Positions 32,083 through 42,936 are shown, counted from the stretch's first letter. The stretch is DNA of 64,000 bases from Ceratopteris richardii (GCA_020310875.1 CM035431.1:19506267-19570266); one strand, 5' to 3'. A program made the numbers and translations. The notes: a model not told the origin generated them from the sequence alone.

Positions 32083-33790
32083 ATTGGTGTATCTTCGCTC
32101 TATCATGCAGTAGTGGCTACTAGGATTCACTTAGGGTTGAGCTGTGATGGGATATACACTCGTCATATGGTCCCTCCACAAGTATAGCGTCGCTTCACTA
32201 AGGTAAATCTGGGTATCTGTTTGCTTGAGACACCTAATTTCTAAGCTACCTTCTCTGCGAGTTCCTCAATAGACGTGGATTTTCTAGAAGAGAGGCTGGT
32301 AGAGCTATCAGAATCTTTGTAGATATTTGAAAGCTCCATTTCCTCTCCTAGATTATCATCTATGTCTATGCACATGCGTATGGATTCTTCTATGGTTCTG
32401 GGATCCTTCAAGTACACATATGATCTCAACTTGGTACTCAGCAATCCATCTAAGAATAAAGCCACCTGTTTGGCTCGAGTGGGTAACTCTGGAATAGCAC
32501 ATCTCTCTAAGTATTTTCTAAACCTTCTTCTTGTAAGTCTGACCATCTCTTGAGGTATCTGCTTAAAACTATGAATCAATGAGGAAGTATTATGCCGTAT
32601 ACCACTCTTAGAGAATTCGATAATAAAAGCCTCTAGAAGTTGGTCTATGTTCCGGAACTATCTCTCATTTAGATGTTGAAACCATGTAAGGGCTATGTTC
32701 CTAAGGGTTAGATCAAAAGCATTATACTGCGTGAATAGGTCCTCGACTTGTTCAGCTCTCCATACTTGCCTACATTTGACCACATGATCCTATGGGTCTC
32801 CAGTGCCATCGAAGTAATTCTTCATGGACTTAACTAGCTGGGTTGGCCTCAAGGTCCTAGTGTGTTCTCTAGGCCTTGGCAAAGGAAAATCATCAGCATT
32901 TCTTTGGTTTCTTGGGTCTCTAGATCTCTCAGTTTCCACTCTATCCGTCTCCGTTCTCATCCTTTCTCTTCCCAAGGGGTTGGCAAAACTTACTTCTTGC
33001 CTATCTCTACTTCTCTCCCTATGAGCTCCATGAGCTTGGGATGTCCCAGCTCCTTGTTAACTATAGGAGACATTAGATCTTGGAGGGGGAAAAACAAACT
33101 CTCCCTTCCAAGTGCAGGCGTATCTACCATGCTCTGTGACCACGAAGATCCTTTCTGTAGTATTGTGTAGGTAGGTCACTTTGCCTGGACTATCAGGATC
33201 TTTAAACTCATAGATCATGAGCATTCTTACCTCATTAGGCTAGCTAGGCTTATACCTCGAAAAAGCTTTGTCAGTCTCTCAGTTTAAGAGTAGGTCTATG
33301 CTCTTATTGTCTTGGGGAACCCACTGGGGATTGATGATTCTCGTCAGGACTGATTTACCTCGAGGGGTTCTAGGCTTTTCTCCTATGTTCCCTTGCTCTA
33401 GGTCACCTATATCCGTTTCTAGGATCACATTACCGAATTCATCTATCCTATCTAGGTGATTGATGACTACATACATGGTTCCTTCTTTGTCTAGGTATGC
33501 ACCATTTTCGAACTTGACTGCTGGATTTTCTAGTCCAATGGGTTGATGTGGGTTTTTTATCAGGACCACGGATCTTCTCAGACCGTCCTCAGAGATGCAA
33601 GCACCTACTCGGTTGGTCCTAATGTATTCCAGTTGTGTCTTGTAACGACCTTCGAACTTTTGTAAGTAGACCACACGTGAACTTCCTATGGGTCTTTCCA
33701 TACCGTGAGACATCTCTGATTTGCTAGTTTCAAAGCTAAGGTAGTGTGGATGAGCACTCAACTGCTGAGCTCAAGATCTAACAGTGTGGG
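32083..33790 (-). pseudogene. gypsy G1 gag N-terminal part with long extension
   Basis: Read downward from about 33790. A 160-residue frame (33761-33279; first codon shown is TTG, so the true start is further upstream) has RVVYLQKFEGRYKTQLEYIR, GTMYVVINHLDRIDEFGNVI and INPQWVPQDNK. A second block (33240-33050) has MIYEFKDPDSPGKVTYLHN and RIFVVTEHGRYACTWKGEF. After an Arg/Glu-rich hinge comes a classic capsid: MKNYFDGTGDP, NIALTWFQHLNER, SLIHSFKQIPQEMVRLTRRRF, RSYVYLKDPRTIEESIRMC (to 32241). The zinc knuckle begins near 32110 and is cut at 32083. The extension is not typical gag. Confidence 0.75.
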
Positions 33791-36700
33791 TGACACTCGC
33801 CTCTGAAGACCTAAGGCTTTATCTATCTCTCCCTAGATGTCGTCCTGATCGAAGGTTCATATGCCTGAGTGAATAATCCTAATTTTTACCCAAAGTACAA
33901 CCTCTTTGCTGATTCTTTCTTATCAATCACTCAATTCCTTTTATTTTGTTATCGTGTTTATGATCCTGTCTGATTTTTCATCGTCACGAATACTTGAATG
34001 AATTTTCGCACTTGGAGTTGATCGCAATCAAATTAGTTCTTTTCTTGTAAGGTTATCGTCACATGCACATGTTATCTCTTGACTTGTACTTGATTACTTA
34101 GATAGTCTTCAACTTGTCTCAAGCGTATCGTTGCCCTATCTTACTTCCAATGCTATGCATTGTCGCGGGTTTCATGGAAAGGAGGGAGAAATGAAAATTG
34201 GATCGACATAAAAATGGTAAACTAGGCAATGCACATCCAAGGAGTAGAAAAAGAGAGACATGTTTGTGCTTTTCTAAGAATTTCTCCCTTTCGATAGAAA
34301 ATACCATTAATCATCATTAAAGCATGGGTTCCAGATATAACAAAATGAATCCACAAAACTCATAGGATGCTTTTGTTTTCATTAAAGAAGATCTATTATC
34401 ATTTTTAGCATTACACACCATCTTCATAGCTTTCGAATGGGGGTTCTCATCACCCCCTCTCTCATTTCAAATAGACAAAGTTCTTTGTTGTTCAGGCTGA
34501 ACCATACAATGATCACAGACTACTCAGTATGCACATACATCTCTCAAGATATTATGCAAAAGAAAATTTTCATGCGTGCAAAGGTATGACGACTAAACAA
34601 TTTGAATTTGCGTTTATCTTGAAAGTTTATATCACGGTCGAACTTGGAGTAATGTTATAAAACCAAAACTTTGAATTAAAGCATAAAAACATTATTCAAG
34701 CATTGCTTTCCGATTAAAAGAACTTCAGATCAGTTTTAGTCATGATTTGTTGTGTTCTATGCGCGTGAGTTTTATTAGAATCCAATTTTTGTTCTCTTGT
34801 TCAATGATCATATTTGACAAAGAAAAACAACCACTTCAGAGCGCCATCTAATCGATGTCAGCACATTGTGTTTACTGTTTTATTTTGAACTCTAAAGGTC
34901 ACGTCATATACAGATGTCAGAATTCGCACACTTTTGAACAAAAGATTTATAAATGTTATATTCAGAAGAAACGTGCTCAGTGGAATTCATATCCTAGCGG
35001 GATTGAAAACCGAGGAAAATTGCTATCTGTCAGAGGTGATATTTTGTTTCCTACGAAGAAAGGAGTTTGAAGTCGTTGTAGGAGTTGGCAGCTTAACTAT
35101 TGAATGTGAGTTAATGGTGACAACTGTGAGCCAAAGCAATGAGGTGAAGATGGTTCAACATCATCATCAGTACTAGCACTGGTGAGAACAGTAGATCTAG
35201 GCATCATAAAGCTTCCTCAGATTCGGACCGAGGGTTTTAGAAAAGTTGGCTCAATGCAAAGCAAATCATTGGACTTGGAGAGACTATAAGAGCATGCATG
35301 GGATAGTTAGGTGGACTCCTGATCAGGGATACAGAATTCGAGTTGTATTGAAAACTAGATGCATGTCATTTTGCTCAACGAGAAAACAAGCGAGAAAATT
35401 TTGGATCTTCCTTTATCTCACGGGTGAAAATCTGCTATTTTTCGCTAGACACCATGGAAGTTCTTTACACAAATAAAGCACATAAATAATTCAAGGGAAG
35501 CTAGCGCATGAATGAGCGTGTAAAAAGTATTCATGATGTATAGCAGATTCTAAACATATTTGATCTTTCATTCTCTACAGATTCTAAACAGTGAAACATC
35601 TTTTTTTCTTGAGTAAGCCGTTCTTACGTCTCTCTTAAACGTCAATACTGTGTGTTAAAAACAGAAAATCTGCCATTTGTAATATGAAGCGCACCAGTTT
35701 TTTTTTATTGAACAAAACACAGAATCCAGGAAACTATAGAAAAAAAAATTGAAAATCAACTCTTCGTGTGTTATGGCATAGCACTTTTCAACCTGAATTT
35801 GCTTAAATAATATATTTTGCCATTCAGACTTCTCATTCAACTTCTCATGTGAGTGAAATTGTCCTGGACGCAATACTTTGATGCACGTAGATTTGATCAC
35901 CATAGCACATCAGAATTTTCATAGGAAACAACTATGTGAATCAAGTCCATCACATCACACAGATAAGAATTCGTCCACTAAAAAGAGCAAAGGTTTCAGT
36001 GAAAGATACTTTTAACACAGGCAATATCAATTAGTAGCACGATATCCCAACTAAACTTACAAATTTACCAACGCAAAGTATGACAAGATCAACTCAACAT
36101 AAAACACTTAAAATCACGTTCTCAAGTTTCTGTTAGCGTCATTGACGTTCGATGAATGAAAACAGCACTCTTAAGAATAAAAGAGATACCATAGTTCAAT
36201 CAAGCTTTTGAAAATCGATTTGTCACCTGCATTGTTCAGCTTCACCTACATCATCATTTTTGCAGCACGAACACCCGTAGCAATGGGAGCCCTCTAGAAA
36301 CAGAGAAGAAAACCCTCTATCCTTAATTGAGTCGTCCGCAACTCCATGCCTCCTCATGCGCTTCTCCTGCTCATAGTTACTGCCTTTTAGCTTCACATGC
36401 CTTTTTCTTCTTCCTCCATTGAGCAGTCGATCTCTCTCCCATAATCTTTTTTCTCCTCATAAGCAATCTAGATCATCCTGCTGCCCCACCATCGAAGCTC
36501 CTCCCTCTTCAGCACATCCTTCCGTACTCTTCTGCCTGCAGCACAGCTCGGAGAAGGAGCTATCACATCGTAGCAATCCTCCTCCCTCACGTGAGACTGC
36601 AGCCATAAAAAAATCTAGAAATCCTCCCCTTCTCCGCACTGTTCTTCTGCATGCCGGTCGATAGCCTTTCTCTCCTCTCCTGTGTTGTCTCGGCCCAAGA

Positions 36701-37070
36701 AACTATCTCCCTTTATGAAAAAAAATCTGCCTCTCTTTACAGAGAGAAAAAGTAGCAAGAACCTCCTCGAACTTGGAAGACTTGGAAGTTGAAGCCCCCG
36801 GAACCTTTAGAACCCCACATATGAACATTACAAAAAACCAGTTTGATGTTCATGTAGGATTCTCAAGAAGCTTTCCAATGGAACAAAAATTCTAGCAAAC
36901 AGAGTTCGTATGAAGAAGTTATGGCTAGTCAGGCACTTGGGAGTCAAATCAGGTGAAACAAGCACTCAATAATATAGCTCACAGTGTTTTCTAAGGCCTC
37001 TTTATGCTCTAGATTTTCTCCGATTTCGGACAAAGATAGCTTTGATTTTTTTAATCCTAAAAATATGCCG
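33791..37070 (-). other. presumed G1 leader, no gene recognised
   Basis: About 3.3 kb between G1 gag and the repeat array at 37080. Frames are short on both strands and none resembles a known protein. 36290-36720 is richer in C and T. If G1 really owns the LTR at 37944, this is an unusually long leader, as in Ogre/Athila-like elements. Otherwise it holds undetected insertions. Confidence 0.35.
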
Positions 37071-37079
37071 AATTTGCTT

Positions 37080-37445
37080 GTAAATCGTGATTGATGTGTC
37101 ATTCACAATCGACTGGTCGATCGTGATCGACAAGTCCGTCGTGGTTATCAGTCGCAATTGATGGGTCAATCGCGATTGACACCTGGCCCGAAAATTCTGT
37201 CAATCGTGGTCAAACAATCATTGACTGAGTCGGTCACGATGGACAGGTCCATCGAGGCAGTCGATCGCGATTGATGGGTCGGTCGCGATTGACACGTGGC
37301 ATGCAAAATCTCTGTCCATCGTGGTCAATCAGTCATGGACTCTATCAGTCGCGATCAACATGTCGATCATGATTGACAGATCCGTCAAGATGTGTCCATC
37401 GTCACTTGTCAGTCGCGATTGACATGTCAATCATGATTGATAGAA
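37080..37445. repeat. degenerate array of TCGCGATTGA words, 113-base period
   Basis: The words TCGCGATTGA, TCGATCGTGAT, TCAATCGTGGTC and variants recur at least a dozen times, often in inverted orientation. A longer unit containing GATGGGTC...TCGCGATTGACAC occurs at 37161 and again at 37274, a spacing of 113 bases, and a diverged third copy follows. The array is CpG-rich in an AT-rich region. Confidence 0.75.
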
Positions 37446-37783
37446 AACAAAGACATTTCAAAATTTTAAACACACTTTTAAGATTCCTTAGGCTTAAGCA
37501 TTGTGTTTATGCACTTGGTTTAGTAAAATAATCGATTTTTTTGTTGATCACAATTGACAAAGATCAACGCCTCGAGACCTACACAGTAAAAAAATTTTTA
37601 CCTGCTAGAGTTAGCACAATTGCTGGGGATGTTGATTCCTACAGAAAATCTCAGAAAACACACAAAAGCACAAGCACACAAATGCTCGCTCACTCTCTCT
37701 CACAAGTGAAATGAGGGGAATAGTATGGGAAGGGTGATATGACCAAAAACTAAAATTTTTGCAAAGATGGAGATGAAGGTGGG

Positions 37784-37784
37784 A

Positions 37785-37813
<29 letters not shown>
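37784..37813. repeat. GAT microsatellite
   Basis: Nine to ten GAT triplets within an A/G-rich stretch of the presumed G1 leader. Confidence 0.9.
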
Positions 37814-37815
<2 letters not shown>

Positions 37816-37920
37816 ATGGTGAAGAAAACAAAAGGAAATAGATCAAAGTGAAGAAAATACCTATGACTCCAACATCTCAACTCTATGTCTTACCATCACA
37901 CGCTAGTCCTCAAAGCTCGA

Positions 37921-37938
37921 TCCCTGACAATGGCACCA
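37921..37938 (-). other. primer-binding site, tRNA-Asp type
   Basis: The minus strand reads TGGTGCCATTGTCAGGGA, then TCGA. The complement of the plant tRNA-Asp 3' end is TGGCGCCGTTGCCGGGGA, and all four differences are C/T or G/A transitions. This primer is typical of Athila-group gypsy elements. Confidence 0.75.
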
Positions 37939-37943
37939 AAATT

Positions 37944-38375
37944 TGGTGTAGCTCAATGGTGAGTAGCACCTCCTTTAATGTCAATCTGGGAAGACATGAG
38001 GATGGTATGAAGACCTCGAACAAGTGATGGCACAAGTGATGGCACAAGTGTGTAAGTGAGAAGCACACCAACATGCAAACACACACATGCACGCACACAA
38101 GGCAAGAACAAAGAGAGAAACAATGGATTTCTTTATATTACTCAAAAAGTTTCATACATCAACTCAAATCACTAACAAGCTAACCTCAAAAATGAGCTCT
38201 CTAGCTCTTTTTATAGTTTTTGACTAGCTTTGGTCATGTCCAAACCTAGTGTCCAACCTAGTTAGAAATTAGGTTCCTAGGCTATTTTGGAGGCTCAAAC
38301 GAGCTCTAAAAATTATGAAAATTGATACATAAATACTTATAAGTCCTCAAGCTCGAGGACTCCTCGGCTTGAACA
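37944..38375 (-). repeat. 5' LTR with tRNA-Asp primer site (G1 or related)
   Basis: About 432 bases, minus strand starting TGTTCAAGCCGAGG at 38375 and ending a few bases before the primer site. A TATAAAAAG box lies at 38208-38216 (minus strand) before AGCTAGAGAGCTC. It is homologous to the T1 LTR at 16051-16519. The exact inner end is uncertain by a few bases. Confidence 0.65.
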
Positions 38376-39551
38376 AAATGGAGTCGAATCTACCAAAAAC
38401 AGTATTTACAATGTTCATGTAGTGATGAAAATTACTACTGAAAAGAGATTGGGTTGGAAAAATTGATTGGTCTACTTGCCAGATCTGCTCCTGACTGCTA
38501 CCAACAACATACTTGACCTTCAGCCTCTTCCAACACCACACAAGAAATATTGGAGTTTTGGTGTTAATCAAAACTATGGCCTCCATGAGTTTAGTCAGCT
38601 TAGTTCCTATTTAATTCATATGCAAAACCGTGTCCCCGAAGATATTGACCACTACCATCAATCATGTGATGCCCTCACCTAGACCAACATGCAATTGCAG
38701 TAGCACGTCCATGCCATGCAAGACACTTTAGCAGCATGATAGTTTTACTCCAACCAACTCACCAATGCACTTTATGGAGAAGCTAAAAGAATGGCATATT
38801 TCAAAGGCTTCATACATGATAGTTTGACTCCCACCAACTCACCAATGCACTTTATGGAGAAGCTAAAAGAATGGCATATTTCAAAGGCTTCTATGAAGAG
38901 GCTATGAAGGAATTGGAAGCAAAGAAAAAGAAAGCAACAAATATGGAGGTGACAATTGACAAGCACTTGTAGAGGATTGAAGAGCTGGAATGAGAGACTA
39001 TGGTGCAAAAAACATATTTGCATGAAGCCAAATTCAAGTTTCAACAAAAAATGCAACAATATGACTTATTTTAGCAAATCGCCAAAGCCCTATGGGAAAC
39101 CAATGATCATCTCTCTACAGATGTTACTCACCATAAAGAAGTTTTTGTAGAACAAAAGGCTACTATCCAAACACTCTAGACCATACTCGAGCAGGAAGTA
39201 GGCCTAAAGAATCATGCCATATAGCAAGCATAGATCAAATGAAGACACAAGAAACACATCATGAAGCAGGACTTTAGTTTACTTGAATAGTTTGGTCTGC
39301 AATTGGTCGAAGCTCAAAGTAAGGTTGTTCTCTTTTCTAATGCTTCTACTAGTCAAGATCCAGATGCCGCTATGATGTTAATGCCCAATGAAGTTGAGAA
39401 GCTATTAAAAACTTTGGTTTAAAAAATTTCAATCTATGTTTACTAAAGCTAGGGACGCATTCAAGTCTGATGTATCATATAATGTAGAGAATGAAGATGA
39501 AGAGTAACAAATTTTTTTATTGTTTGGGTTCATGTCCTTCAAGCATGTGAG
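38376..39551 (+). pseudogene. relic M, coiled-coil ORF of unknown family
   Basis: Plus-strand sequence whose frames, though broken by stops, read as a helical protein: FSQLSSYLIHMQNRVPEDIDHYHQ, YEEAMKELEAKKKKATNMEV, FVEQKATIQTL. The heptad-like Leu/Glu/Lys/Gln pattern resembles the coiled-coil part of the T1 extra region (14354-14580), which suggests, but does not prove, the same ORF family. An 80-base tandem duplication (38735-38894) shifts its frame. It runs up to a repeat of family L at 39552. Confidence 0.4.
38735..38894. repeat. 80-base tandem duplication in relic M
   Basis: CATGATAGTTTKACTCC...TTTCAAAGGCTTC occurs at 38735 and again at 38815, almost identical. Eighty is not a multiple of three, so the duplication breaks the reading frame. 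It is recent relative to the surrounding decay. Confidence 0.9.
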
Positions 39552-39884
39552 TGTTAAGCCATCAAGGAAGCATTAATTTTGTAACTCAATATGTGAGTTA
39601 GAACCGATTAGGAGTGTGTAATCATCTATATGAATTATTGTTAGTGAATTCTATGTTGGCTTGGTGTTAGGCAGTAAAGTGTTGCAGACATAATCTAATG
39701 TCGTGACAAGTCACTATGAGTCGAGTGTAGGGTAACTCAGTGTTTGATTTGATAAACAACAACACCTTGTTCTACATATGATATAGGGGAAAAGCATAGG
39801 AATCTAGAAAAATCTAGATTCTACCACCCAAGAACCCATCACAACCTACTCTCTTCCTAATTGGACTAAAAAGATAGGTTAACA
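39552..39884 (+). repeat. LTR-like repeat, copy 2 (family L), internally deleted
   Basis: Starts TGTTAAGCC and continues GCATTAATTTTGTAACTCAATAT, like the reverse complement of the right end of the solo LTR at 41268-41828, then jumps to the GTGAGTTAGAACCGATTAGG part and ends AGGTTAACA. Compared with the 561-base copy it lacks about 230 internal bases. No target duplication is evident at its edges. Confidence 0.65.
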
Positions 39885-40150
39885 CATTGTTTCAAGAACC
39901 CAAGGAACTAGAGAGAAAGATGATACAATAGAGGTGGAGATGAGATCCTAGAGGAAGATACAACAACCCATATGGATATAACCAAAAAAAAAACTACAAC
40001 ATCAACTGCCAAGAATGATATGATGGAAGAAGAGACTACAACAATTAGAGAGATGATCAATATCAAGAGGATTTAGTTCTACTTATGAATATGACGATGA
40101 AGGAAGGTAAATATGAGGAATACCTAGTCTTGTGGGAAATAAAACATGTA
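39885..40150 (+). pseudogene. copia C gag C-terminal tail
   Basis: Reads GRYNNPYGYNQKKNYN, YDGRRDYNN and DQYQEDLVLLMNMTMKEGKYE, matching the gag tail of copia E on the opposite strand (GYNNDNYQGGYRGRRDYNN; EDSLLLMNKTM). This Tyr/Asn/Arg/Gly-rich tail follows the zinc knuckle in this family. Two stops interrupt it. Confidence 0.6.
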
Positions 40151-40228
40151 AAACCCTAAAAAGACTAGGTTTTCATTAGGGGGAGAATAATTCTCCCATG
40201 AATTTGATACTTACTTGAAAGATAGATG

Positions 40229-40231
<3 letters not shown>

Positions 40232-40276
<45 letters not shown>

Positions 40277-40296
40277 CAGATAGAGAGAGAGAGAGA
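40232..40296. repeat. GA microsatellite
   Basis: About 20 GA units, interrupted near 40275 by ATACAGAT. It lies at the junction between the gag tail and the integrase end of copia C. Confidence 0.95.
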
Positions 40297-40324
40297 TAAA
40301 TACTAGATACACCTCTGAGGAAAA

Positions 40325-40775
40325 TAGAGTAGAACATAGGAGAAATAGGACCATTGTGGGCATTGCTTAGGCACACATATCATCTCAAATCAAAATTAAA
40401 CTAGAATCTACATCACAGAAGTGCACCTTTATAGGTTATGAACTTAGTCAAAAGGGTTATAGGCTATATAATCCTAGCAATAAAGGATTCATCGTTAGTG
40501 GAGGTGTTGTTTTTTATGAAAACAAACCATGGTTGGAAAATGATTGCAAGTCAATCAAGCTACTCTTTGACCTAGAAGAAGACTTTCCAACACTCTCAAG
40601 CAAGAGTATACATACACTTGAAGCTTCAAGTAATTATGAAGATGATAAGAAGAAATCGAGGAAGGGGATCAACTCATGGATCTCCAAGGAAAATGCAAAG
40701 ATACAAGAATTGAAGAATATTTTAGAATCCTCTCAAGAAACCATCAGAAGATCTCTAAGGGAAACAAAGAAGTAA
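40325..40775 (+). pseudogene. copia C integrase C-terminus and linker
   Basis: HRRNRTIVGIA marks the end of the integrase core, then KCTFIGYELSQKGYRLYNP and VVFYENKPW, the conserved GKG-like copia C-domain. An acidic/basic linker (DCKSIKLLFDLEEDFPTL, SNYEDDKKKSRKG) runs to TAA near 40775. The frame is clean from 40533. Confidence 0.75.
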
Positions 40776-40839
40776 AAAAGGAGTGCCTATGACTCATCAT
40801 TAGGGACTAGACATTCTATCTGTATAGCTCACAATTTGA

Positions 40840-42150
40840 AGCTACAGGAGTCCTCATCATATGAGGAGGCCAAGAGGAAGCCATAGCGGATGAATGCTAT
40901 GGAAGAAGAGATTAAGTCCTTCCACAAAAACAACACTTGGGAATCGGTACCCAAGACTCCTATTGTGAAGATCACTAGATCAAGATGGAACTATCAGTAG
41001 GTACAAGGCTAGACTTTTGGCTAAAGGGTATGCTTAGGCCCAAGGTATTGAAGATGAGATAACTTTCTCTCATGTGGCAAAGATGCTAACAAGTGAAGTG
41101 CTTATGAGCTTTGTAGCTACCAAAAATTGGAAGATTTATTAGATGGATGTGAAGAATGAATTTCTTAATGGATGGATATCTTAAGAGGTATACATTGCTC
41201 AACCTCGTAGGTATGAAGAATCACATTTCCTTGAACATGTATGCAAGTTAAGAAAAGCCTTGCATGGTGTTAACCTCTATCTCTAGTCTCGTTAGCAAGG
41301 AAGTAGGTTGTGATGGGTTCTTGGGTGGCATAATCTTGATTGTTCTAGATTCCTAAGTTTTCACACTATACCATATGCAGAATAGGGTGGTCTTTACTGA
41401 ATCAAACACGGGGTCACCCTCCACTGGACCCATTAACTGATCACTACACGTGATTATGATTGCAACACTTTACTCTGCAACATCAAACCAACACAAGATT
41501 CTTTGATAGTAATTTGTATAGATGATTAACCACTCCTAATCAGTTCTTACTCACACTGCGGTAAACTATTGATTACCAATGAATGGAACAAAAAAAGAAA
41601 TATACTCTGATACTCAAGATATAATAAAAAAATCACTCTTTCCCACCACGAGCATGATAGTTTGGCATGTCTGGTAGCTATCTTCTGTTCCCTGTATGAG
41701 AACAGTGGGTTCTATTATGTTATGAAGAGTTATATTAAATCACTTCAAGAATTTGATCAGGATTGTTCATTACAAAATACTGAAAATATATTCAGGTACA
41801 AAATTAACGCTTTTGTGGTGGCTTAACAATGGGCGAAAGGAAGGTCCAAGATCTTGGAATGATAGGATTGTAACTTGTTTGTGGGACAAAGGGTTTGTAG
41901 TAATCAAAGAAGATCCTTCACTCTTTATCATGAGATCACCTGGAGAAGTCATATAACTTTGTGTCTATGTAGATGACATCATACTCAAAGGTAATGATGT
42001 GAAATGTATCAAAAGAATAAAACTATGAAAGAAGGAGGAATTTAAGATTAGTGACTTCATGCATCTCACTTACTTAGTTGTATTCGAAATAGTGTATAAA
42101 AAATAGGATATGTATCGCATTCAGAAGTAATATTGAAGGACATGCTAGTA
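40840..42150 (+). pseudogene. copia C reverse transcriptase split by a solo LTR
   Basis: Before the insertion: MNAMEEEIKSFHKNNTWE, MDVKNEFLNGWIS, EVYIAQPRRYEE and VCKLRKALHG. After it (from 41829): KEGPRSWNDRIVTCLWDKGF, ALFIM-like strand and the catalytic YVDDIILKGND (from 41967), then ISDFMHLTYLV. The frame across the solo LTR resumes if one copy of the ATGG duplication is counted once. Stops elsewhere inactivate it. Confidence 0.85.
41268..41828 (-). repeat. solo LTR (family L) inside copia C RT
   Basis: 561 bases from TGTTAACCTC to GGTGGCTTAACA with ATGG at 41264-41267 and 41829-41832. No internal gag or pol remains, so it is a solo LTR left by recombination between two LTRs. Its minus strand matches copies at 18013-18343 and 39552-39884. 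Confidence 0.85.
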
Positions 42151-42189
42151 GAGTTCAAAATCAAGAATGTTAAGGTTGCATGTACACCC

Positions 42190-42936
42190 ATTTATGTGAA
42201 CTCAAATCTAAGTTCTCACGAAGGTGAGATTATTGAAGATGTAACAAGCTATCAAAGATTGGTCGAAAGTTTAAACTATGCCATACTTACTAGGGTAGAA
42301 ATATGATATAATGTAGGTATTGTGAGCGAATTCAAGCCTAAACCTAGAAGGCCCCACATGGAAGGATTCTCAAATATGTGATGGGAACAATAAATAAAGT
42401 TTTATTCTATCCTCACTAATATGATGTTGATGCAAAGTTATTCTCTAATGGACATTGGGCAAGATCAAAAGATGATAGAATGAGTACTTAATGTTATCTT
42501 ACATTTGGGGATAAAAATCTCATATCATGGTCATCCATGAAGCAACCCATTGTTTCTCTCTCATGTACTATATTTGAATATAGAGGCTTTGCAAATGCAA
42601 CTTATGAAGCCATGTGCATCAAAACATTATACTCAAATTTGGGTGTGATCATCCAGAACTTATATTTTTGGGGACAACATAAGCTCCTAAAATCTTACAG
42701 CTAATCCCATTTATCATGCTAGGACCAAACATATTGAGGTCCATTATCATTGTATAGGAATACAATTACAAGCAAAGGGATTGAGCTTTCATATGTATCT
42801 ACTCAACAAAAATATGTAGACATGATGACCAAATCCTTGGATGGAGTGAAGTTAAGCATATTCAAAGCTATGATTAGGCTTTGGAAAGTTTCAATGGATT
42901 GAAGAATCAAGAATCTTAAGCTTGAGGGAAAGCTAT
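42190..42936 (+). pseudogene. copia C RNase H and polypurine tract
   Basis: Fragments YQRLVESLNYAILTR, WARSKDDRMST, DKNLISWSSMKQPIVSLS and VDMMTKSLDGVKL follow RT in several frames, as in copia RNase H, which removes the RNA template strand. The purine run GAGGGAAAGCTAT ends at 42936, beside the LTR start TGTTGCATG. Confidence 0.75.

Larger units (their letters stand above)
21781..38375 (-). mobile_element. Ty3/gypsy element G1, split by G2 and TR-GAG
   Basis: Minus-strand element: LTR (37944-38375), tRNA-Asp type primer site (37921-37938), a long leader (37920 to about 33790), gag (33761-32083 and 23075-21781). Between 23076 and 32077 lie two later insertions. Pol is missing: the element ends at 21780 against G3. 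The assignment of the LTR to this gag rests on strand, order and lack of any other candidate, and about 4.1 kb separate them, so this link is tentative. The gag interruption itself is clear. Confidence 0.55.
39885..42936 (+). mobile_element. Ty1/copia element C, internally deleted
   Basis: A gag tail (39885-40150) is followed after a GA tract directly by the end of integrase (40325 on), then RT and RNase H up to about 42900, a polypurine tract and an LTR start at 42937. The capsid, protease and most of integrase are absent from this stretch. A solo LTR interrupts RT. The family is the same as E and D. Confidence 0.7.

Noticed and set aside
36419..36664. 81-codon Ser/Pro-rich frame
   Set aside because: Open in both strands in a CT-rich patch, no recognisable motif, probably leader DNA.
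37080..37445. Centromeric satellite
   Set aside because: Only about three diverged 113-base units, inside a retrotransposon leader, without further tandem extension.
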